Assembly: GCA_030150085.1 (NCBI GenBank)
Contig: JASLGJ010000328.1
Span: 1 to 11,263, forward strand
Direction: 5' to 3'
Length of the DNA stretch: 11,263 bases
DNA from: Candidatus Elarobacter sp.
Lineage (GTDB): Bacteria; Vulcanimicrobiota; Vulcanimicrobiia; Vulcanimicrobiales; Vulcanimicrobiaceae
The notes under the pieces are model-generated. The model ran no database searches and was not told where the DNA came from. It was given only the letters and a program-made list of their open reading frames with translations. The translations under genes were made by a program, and so were the position numbers. Shown in pieces: positions 4,958 to 11,263 of the stretch; position 1 is the stretch's first letter, and each line of letters begins with the position of its first letter.

Positions 4958-6514
4958 CGAACACGCGCTGAAGGTGGCGCCGTCGACTTGGCGTCACCCC
5001 ACCTTGGAGATTCTGCCGCGGAGAGCGCGGCCTCGACCTCGCCCGAATTGAGTAGGTCTTCCGCTGAAACATACTCCGTCGAGGATGCGTTTCGACTCTG
5101 CGCGCTCGCGTCGTACGACGAGGTGCGGCGGGCGGCGGCCCAGGTCGATCCCACCAGCATCGCCGGGCTGCTGCTGGCCGCTACGGTGCGCCAGTGCGAG
5201 GGGGACGTTCCGCGTGCCGAAGCGGCGTTGGAGCGGGCCGCTCAGCGCGCCGGCAGCCGGGATCTGGCCCTGGTTCTCGACCTGCTGGTCCCGCTGCTCG
5301 TCTCGCGCGAACTGTTCGCCGCCGCCGCGGCAACCTTGGCCCGGGTACCGGCCGGCGACGATCCTTCCCTCCTCGCCCTGTGGGTGGTGCTCGACGCGCA
5401 CCGCGAGCGCGGCGTCGCCTCGGCCGCCCGGGTCCGCCAGGTGCGCGAGCTGCTGGAGCAGACCGACGACGATGTCGTCCGCCTGCGCGTCCACCAGCGA
5501 CTGGCGCTCGCAGCATACTACCGCGGCGACGCCGGCTCGGCGCTGGAGGACGTGGCCGAGGGCGTGCGGCTGGCGCGGTTGCTGGAGGCGCACCGGTTCG
5601 CCGCCCTGCTCCGTTCGGTCGCGTACGCGACGCATTACAGCTTGACCGGCAACGCGAACGAAGCCTGGCGGCAAGCGATTCTGCTCGCGCGGGAGGCGGA
5701 CGAAGGCGGCGACGTATCCGTGCAGGCCGTCGCGCACGTGGCTTTGTACGAGCTGGCCGCCGAACGGGGCGACGAACGAACCATGAGTGAGATCCGTACG
5801 AAGATCGATGCCCGGCCATTGCCGGAGCAGTATCGCGAGCGCTTCGCCGGCGGTATCGCGGACGCTCTGCGGCTGGCGTGGTCCGGCGAGTTCGCGGCCT
5901 GCCGCAACGTTCTCATGGTTCTCAAGGACATGCAGCGCCGCAGCGAAGGCGAACGGGCTCTCTGCCGCGCCATGATCGCGCTGGTGTCGATCGCTTTGGA
6001 AGATGACGACGCCGCGCGCCGTTTCGCCCGCCAGGCCGTCTCGGATTCCGCGCGACCGGAGAAACGGATCATCGGGCTCGAATTGCGCTACCGGCGCCTC
6101 GCGCGTGCGCTGGCCGCGGTCGCGAGCGAAACCGTCGGAGACGTCGTGCGGGGGCGGCGGGCAGCCCAAGCCCGATTCCTTCGCGGCGACTCGGACATCG
6201 CATCGCTCGCGAGCGCGGGCGCGGACCCGGCATGGACGGATGCGCCAACCAGCGTTCGAGGTTACGCTCGTTTGGCATGCGCGATACGCGAACGGCATGC
6301 GCTGCGCCCTACGGCTGGACCGCTTACGGCGACGGAGGTCGCCATTCTCAGATTGGTCGACATGGGCCGAAACGCGCCTCAGATCGCGGTGCTGCTGGAC
6401 CGCAGCCCGCATACCGTGCGTACTCACTTGCGCAATGCGCACGCCAAGCTCGGCGCCCACGGCCGGCTCGATGCGCTGACCCGAGCTCGTCGCCTGGGCC
6501 TTTTGCAGGGGTAA
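4952..6514 (+). CDS. LuxR-type transcriptional regulator with long helical region
   Basis: A 520-residue regulator. The last 65 residues are a LuxR/GerE-type helix-turn-helix: PLTATEVAILRLVDMGRN, then IAVLLDRSPHTVRTHLRNAH and KLGAHGRLDALTRARRLGLL. Residues from about 40 to 430 are Ala- and Leu-rich paired helices resembling tetratricopeptide repeats (for example AALERAAQRAGSRDLALVL and LALAAYYRGDAGSALEDVAE). This is the layout of the C-terminal part of MalT/LAL-like activators, but I see no Walker A or B motif, so the ATPase module of that family is absent. The N-terminal ~35 residues are Ser-rich and probably disordered. The open frame extends upstream to 4700, but that part lies antisense to the XRE gene, so I use the ATG at 4952 behind a TATACT box. 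Signal and targets are unknown; the peptide genes just downstream are one possibility. Confidence 0.82.
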   Translation: MLRTRAEGGAVDLASPHLGDSAAESAASTSPELSRSSAETYSVEDAFRLCALASYDEVRRAAAQVDPTSIAGLLLAATVRQCEGDVPRAEAALERAAQRAGSRDLALVLDLLVPLLVSRELFAAAAATLARVPAGDDPSLLALWVVLDAHRERGVASAARVRQVRELLEQTDDDVVRLRVHQRLALAAYYRGDAGSALEDVAEGVRLARLLEAHRFAALLRSVAYATHYSLTGNANEAWRQAILLAREADEGGDVSVQAVAHVALYELAAERGDERTMSEIRTKIDARPLPEQYRERFAGGIADALRLAWSGEFAACRNVLMVLKDMQRRSEGERALCRAMIALVSIALEDDDAARRFARQAVSDSARPEKRIIGLELRYRRLARALAAVASETVGDVVRGRRAAQARFLRGDSDIASLASAGADPAWTDAPTSVRGYARLACAIRERHALRPTAGPLTATEVAILRLVDMGRNAPQIAVLLDRSPHTVRTHLRNAHAKLGAHGRLDALTRARRLGLLQG

Positions 6515-6535
6515 ATTGCCTATGAAGAGCACGCC

Positions 6536-6563
6536 TCGACGGCGCATCTACTCACTTTATACG
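6536..6563 (+). promoter_or_regulatory. Possible promoter of the small-peptide unit
   Basis: TCGACG at 6536-6541 (4 of 6 matches to TTGACA), a 16-nt spacer, then TATACG at 6558-6563. It lies just after the LuxR-type gene in a visibly more AT-rich stretch. It would give a leader of about 65 nt before the first peptide. Confidence 0.35.
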
Positions 6564-6593
6564 TAACGCCCGAGAGCCGGCTGCGCTTACGGT

Positions 6594-6614
6594 GCAGTGG
6601 TCATCACCCACTGC
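6594..6614 (+). other. Hairpin in the leader of the small-peptide unit
   Basis: GCAGTGG (6594-6600) pairs with CCACTGC (6608-6614) around a 7-nt loop, followed by TTTCGT. It may be a weak terminator for the LuxR-type gene, or a 5'-UTR structure close to the ribosome binding site of the first peptide (GAGGA at 6621-6625). Confidence 0.45.
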
Positions 6615-6634
6615 TTTCGTGAGGATCATTCGCC

Positions 6635-6694
6635 GTGCTCGCATTGCTCGCTCTAGCCGTCGTCATCGCAGGCGTTCCGCCGCTCTGCGGCTGA
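6635..6694 (+). CDS. Hydrophobic 19-residue peptide, first of a tandem pair
   Basis: GTG-initiated ORF encoding MLALLALAVVIAGVPPLCG (start read as Met), with a GAGGA ribosome binding site at 6621-6625 and a 9-nt spacer. Residues 2-14 are uniformly hydrophobic, enough for a short membrane-inserted helix, followed by a Val-Pro-Pro turn. It aligns without gaps to the second peptide, which starts 7 nt after its stop. Size and composition resemble type I toxin peptides of the Ibs kind and other single-span mini-proteins, but I recognise no family. A hydrophobic leader peptide is an alternative. Support: two similar copies, a ribosome binding site, and a terminator behind them. Confidence 0.5.
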   Translation: MLALLALAVVIAGVPPLCG

Positions 6695-6701
6695 TATCAC
6701 C

Positions 6702-6761
6702 GTGCTAGGATTTTTCGTCCTAGCTGCCATCGTCGCGATCGTCCCGCCGATCCGTATCTGA
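6702..6761 (+). CDS. Hydrophobic 19-residue peptide, second of a tandem pair
   Basis: GTG-initiated ORF encoding MLGFFVLAAIVAIVPPIRI. It has exactly the same length as the preceding peptide and matches it at Leu2, Leu7, Ala8, Ala12, Val14, Pro15 and Pro16, with conservative changes elsewhere. There is no good ribosome binding site, so it may be translated by coupling from the first peptide. Its first codons form an inverted repeat, GCTAGGA (6704-6710) with TCCTAGC (6718-6724), whose loop contains five T. That hairpin touches the start codon and could limit translation. No function can be assigned; membrane insertion is inferred from hydrophobicity alone. Confidence 0.48.
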   Translation: MLGFFVLAAIVAIVPPIRI

Positions 6762-6805
6762 CCGCGCTCAGCGACTGATCCGCTGCCGGTCTCACCAAGC
6801 TCGAC

Positions 6806-6841
6806 CGAGGTTCAGGCAACCGCCTGGACCTCGCCGTTTTT
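6806..6841 (+). terminator. Intrinsic terminator after the small-peptide unit
   Basis: CGAGGTTCAGGC (6806-6817) pairs with GCCTGGACCTCG (6822-6833) over 12 bp with one G-U pair and an AACC loop. Five T follow at 6837-6841 after CCG. It is oriented for plus-strand transcription, so it ends either the peptide unit or read-through from the LuxR-type gene. Confidence 0.85.
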
Positions 6842-6981
6842 ATGCGCGGCAGAGGATTATTTGCTTTCATGCTGGCATAGAGAAGCTTGCGGCCGAACTA
6901 CTCACATCGCGCGGTACGACGGTCCGCCGTATCGTGCTAGGATGTGCTCGACGCCCCAGCTTGCGAAAGGCACGCCTTCAT

Positions 6982-7185
6982 TTGATCGATTTTCCCGGGC
7001 GGGAGCCGGACCCGCTCTACGTGCTGCTCGACTTCCTCGTCGGCGACTCGGTCGATACGCTCGCACGCAAGAACGGGCTGGACGCGCGGCGGATCGAGTC
7101 CGTCCTGCGCCGCGCGCTGGCCGCCTACGGCTTCAATGGGGCCGAGTCCGCCTCGACCGAGCCGCGCACCGCGCGCGAACGCTGA
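6982..7185 (+). CDS. Small helix-turn-helix-like protein
   Basis: A 67-residue product from a TTG at 6982 with GAAAGG 12 nt upstream. The same frame extends to a GTG at 6934, which would give 83 residues, but codons there (CTA, GGA, TGT, CGA) look non-coding. The core, DPLYVLLDFLVGDSVDTLAR plus NGLDARRIESVLRRALAAYGF, reads as helix, turn, helix with a basic second helix, like the DNA-binding half of sigma region 4 or small transposon and phage regulators. I cannot name a family. The C-terminus is Ser-, Glu- and Arg-rich and likely disordered. A TAGGAT box at 6938-6943 is a plausible -10. It is convergent with tgt, 28 nt apart. Confidence 0.5.
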   Translation: MIDFPGREPDPLYVLLDFLVGDSVDTLARKNGLDARRIESVLRRALAAYGFNGAESASTEPRTARER

Positions 7186-7213
7186 CCCCTCGGAGCGCGG
7201 CCCGAGCCTCGCG

Positions 7214-9674
<2,461 letters not shown>

Positions 9675-9706
9675 GAAGGAGCCGGTTTCGACACGCCCGC
9701 CGATAG

Positions 9707-9725
9707 CCCGCCTGTCAGAGGCGGG
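9707..9725. other. Hairpin between the DUF2442 gene and lspA
   Basis: CCCGCCT (9707-9713) and AGGCGGG (9719-9725) form a perfect 7-bp stem with a 5-nt loop in the 76-nt gap before lspA. There is no T-run on either strand, so strong termination is unlikely. It may stabilise or separate transcripts. Confidence 0.4.
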
Positions 9726-9750
9726 GCCGGGTGCCGGAGGAGCGGTTCAC

Positions 9751-10083
9751 TCAGGGCCGGGAACCAACCAAGCGATAGGCGTCGCCCATCGCGGCCTCGA
9801 TCAGGAAGTTGAGGTGATAGCCCGTGTCCAGGGTGTCCCACCAGACGGAATAGCCCATCTCGACGACCTGGACGTCCGAAAGCGCTTCCGGCGTCGCATC
9901 GGCGGGCAAGTACCGGAGCAGGCTCCGCGGCACGGTCAAGCGCGTTCCGGCGCGAAGCTGCAGCTCGTACGCATCCGTATCGCGATCGTAGCGAATCGCG
10001 GTCGCTTCGGCCTTGTCGTTCCGCCCTCGCTGGTGCGGATCGACCATATCCGAGGAGCGGTGCCGCCCTTGCCGTTTCTTCAT
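9751..10083 (-). CDS. DUF2442 domain protein
   Basis: A 110-residue protein whose second half fits the DUF2442 pattern: AIRYDRDTDAYELQLRAGTR, LTVPRSLLRYLPADATPEAL, then a segment ending in WWDTLDTGYHLNFLIEAAMG. These small proteins are usually found beside DUF4160 proteins, as here, and the pair is often suspected to be a toxin-antitoxin-like or regulatory module; no activity is established from this sequence. The N-terminal ~35 residues are basic and probably disordered. I chose the ATG at 10081-10083 because it overlaps the DUF4160 stop as ATGA and has GGAGG eight bases upstream. An ATG six codons earlier is possible. Confidence 0.75.
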   Translation of the reverse strand: MKKRQGRHRSSDMVDPHQRGRNDKAEATAIRYDRDTDAYELQLRAGTRLTVPRSLLRYLPADATPEALSDVQVVEMGYSVWWDTLDTGYHLNFLIEAAMGDAYRLVGSRP

Positions 10084-10328
10084 TCCTGCATCCTCCGCCA
10101 CTCGCCCACGACCGCGTCGTACACTTCGCGAGCGGCGGCGAGGACCTTGCTCTCGTCGGCTTCGCGTACGCTGCCGAGGCGTTTGACGACCCGTACTTCC
10201 CGCTGCTCGAACGCGACGACCACTTCTCCTCGGTCGAGCTGCACGTGCGCGTGGACCGGAGCGTGATCCTTCGGATGGATTCGGAAGATGATGCCCTTGT
10301 ATCGTATCGTTCCACGCCCCTCGTTCAC
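10080..10328 (-). CDS. DUF4160 domain protein
   Basis: An 82-residue protein from a GTG at 10326-10328; a TTG at 10347-10349 would add seven residues. It carries the DUF4160 signature: RYKGIIFRIHPKDHAPVHAHV, a hydrophobic beta-strand followed by an Asp-His-x-Pro-x-His-x-His segment, then charged residues and a C-terminal helix ending EVYDAVVGEWRRMQE. The His cluster suggests metal or nucleic-acid contact, but that is inference. Translation is coupled to the DUF2442 gene by an ATGA overlap, so the two products probably act together. A CATAAT box lies shortly upstream. No ribosome binding site is clear for either start. Confidence 0.75.
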   Translation of the reverse strand: MNEGRGTIRYKGIIFRIHPKDHAPVHAHVQLDRGEVVVAFEQREVRVVKRLGSVREADESKVLAAAREVYDAVVGEWRRMQE

Positions 10329-10353
10329 GCGGGAGCGAGGGGGCGGCAAGGGA

Positions 10354-10359
10354 ATTATG
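10354..10359 (-). promoter_or_regulatory. Possible -10 box of the DUF4160-DUF2442 pair
   Basis: CATAAT on the minus strand directly after the ccdA stop codon, in a short AT-rich patch. It matches five of six -10 positions. No convincing -35 is seen, so read-through from ccdA may contribute. Confidence 0.35.
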
Positions 10360-11082
10360 CTACAGGCTGGGCGGCTGGACGTACTGGTAGAACCAGCCGG
10401 CGACGCGGCCGAAGGTGCCGGTGATCAGGACGATGCCGGTCGCGACCAGGAAGACGCCGGCCCCGATCTCGATCGCGCCCAGGTAGCGCTTGACCCGGTT
10501 GAGCGCGCCCAGCGCGCGCGAGATGCCCGCCGCGGTGAGGAAGAACGGCAGCGCCAGGCCCATCGAGTAGACGAACAGGAGGAAGGTCGCCGGGCCGTAG
10601 CGCTCCTGGGTGGCCAGGGCCAGGATGCCGGCCAGGATCGGGCCGACGCAGGGCGACCAGCCGGCCGCGAAGGCCAGCCCGACCACGAACGAGGCCCAGT
10701 AGGAGCGGTTGGCGCTGCGCCACTGCGGGCGCTTGTCCATCATCAGGAACGGGATCTTGAAGACCCCGATCATGTTCAGGCCCAGGATCACCACGATGAT
10801 CCCGCCGATCTTGGCGATCCAGTCGCGGTAGTCGACCAGGGCTGTCCCGATCGCGCTGGCCGTGAAGCCGAGCGACATGAACACCACCGTGAAGCCCGCG
10901 ATGAAGGCCAGGGCGTGGAACATGACCCGGGCCCGGTCGGCCCCGGTCTGCTCCTGCAGCTCCTCCAGGCTAGACCCCGTGATGAAGGAGAGGTAGGCCG
11001 GGATCAGCGGCAGCACGCACGGGGAGACGAAGGAGACGAGCCCCGCCAGGAAGGCGGTCAGGATGTTGACGTTGGCGCTCAC
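10360..11082 (-). CDS. ccdA: CcdA-type cytochrome c biogenesis / thiol-disulfide transmembrane protein
   Basis: Membrane protein of the DsbD/CcdA family that carries reducing equivalents from cytoplasmic thioredoxin to extracytoplasmic thiol proteins, for cytochrome c maturation or disulfide repair. The 240 residues fit the minimal six-helix CcdA. The two redox cysteines are Cys22 in SPCVLPLIPAYLSF and Cys145 in GWSPCVGPILAG, each followed by the expected Pro motif. Hydrophobic segments lie at about 8-34, 54-81, 90-110, 129-156, 164-188 and 200-222. The GTG start at 11080-11082 has a GAGG ribosome binding site with a 6-nt spacer (near 11089). It diverges from lgt across 56 nt. No thioredoxin-like or ResB/ResC partner is visible here, so the client is unknown. 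Confidence 0.93.
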   Translation of the reverse strand: MSANVNILTAFLAGLVSFVSPCVLPLIPAYLSFITGSSLEELQEQTGADRARVMFHALAFIAGFTVVFMSLGFTASAIGTALVDYRDWIAKIGGIIVVILGLNMIGVFKIPFLMMDKRPQWRSANRSYWASFVVGLAFAAGWSPCVGPILAGILALATQERYGPATFLLFVYSMGLALPFFLTAAGISRALGALNRVKRYLGAIEIGAGVFLVATGIVLITGTFGRVAGWFYQYVQPPSL

Positions 11083-11138
11083 GGGTACCTCAGTTGGACG
11101 GCGCGGGAGGCTGCGCCCGCATGCCGTAACCCCGCCGG

Positions 11139-11263
11139 GTGACCCACTGGTTCGTCTATCCGAACTTGGACCCCATCGCGTTCCGGCTCGGCCCGATCGC
11201 GGTCCACTGGTACGGCCTGTCCTACCTCTTCGGCTTCATCTGCGTCTTCTTGTGGATGAACCG
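11139..11263 (+). CDS. lgt: Prolipoprotein diacylglyceryl transferase, N-terminal fragment
   Basis: The last 125 nt encode the first 41 residues of Lgt, the membrane enzyme that attaches diacylglycerol from phosphatidylglycerol to the lipobox Cys of prolipoproteins. The fragment reads [18 protein letters not shown] then [15 protein letters not shown], the usual Lgt start: a short loop with Pro-x-(L/I)-Asp-P, the invariant IxxHWYGL segment and the first membrane helix. The GTG at 11139 is the only start close to this motif; no good ribosome binding site is seen. The gene is cut by the window edge. It acts immediately before LspA, encoded at 9213-9674. Confidence 0.88.
   Translation, partial: MTHWFVYPNLDPIAFRLGPIAVHWYGLSYLFGFICVFLWMN

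Noticed and set aside
6522..6566. 14-codon ORF MKSTPRRRIYSLYT just after the LuxR-type gene
   Set aside because: No good ribosome binding site, overlaps the proposed promoter, and nothing supports conservation.
7189..7206. Hairpin between the small HTH gene and tgt (CTCGG with CCGAG)
   Set aside because: Only five base pairs around an 8-nt loop and no T-run on either strand.
11094..11130. Promoter for lgt (TTGGAC followed by GTAAC)
   Set aside because: No -10-like hexamer lies at a suitable distance; the two elements are too far apart to pair.

Overview
The window is very GC-rich bacterial DNA, with G or C at most third codon positions. It carries housekeeping genes on the minus strand at both ends and a more AT-rich, regulator-rich block in the middle. 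Nothing identifies the taxon securely. A high-GC, non-enteric bacterium with many short-leader or leaderless promoters is likely (for example an actinobacterial, Chloroflexi-like or Eremiobacterota-like lineage), but this is inference.

Left part (30-4425, minus strand): a branched-chain amino acid operon read in the order ilvC, leuC, leuD, leuB. The leu genes overlap by 4 nt (GTGA, ATGA). Upstream of ilvC there is a complete-looking transcription-attenuation leader: a promoter with a consensus TTGACA -35 box, a 25-codon ORF in which 10 codons are Leu, Val or Ile, and an intrinsic terminator with a run of six T just before the ilvC ribosome binding site. A perfect 7-bp inverted repeat covers the -10 box.

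Middle (4470-7185): an XRE-family repressor-like gene (minus) and a 520-residue LuxR-type regulator (plus) diverge from a short region. Each gene has a TATACT box only 6-7 nt before its start codon, suggesting leaderless mRNAs. Downstream of the LuxR-type gene is a compact unit encoding two tandem 19-residue hydrophobic peptides that resemble each other, followed by a strong terminator. I consider this the most likely undescribed element in the window. A small helix-turn-helix-like protein gene follows.

Right part (7214-11082, minus strand): ccdA, a DUF4160/DUF2442 pair, lspA, rluD and tgt, several with 4-nt overlaps. At the right edge the start of lgt (plus) diverges from ccdA. Lgt and LspA are the first two enzymes of lipoprotein maturation, and CcdA moves reducing power across the membrane, so this end has a cell-envelope theme alongside RNA modification (RluD, Tgt).

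No tRNA, rRNA, CRISPR array, insertion sequence or prophage gene was recognised.
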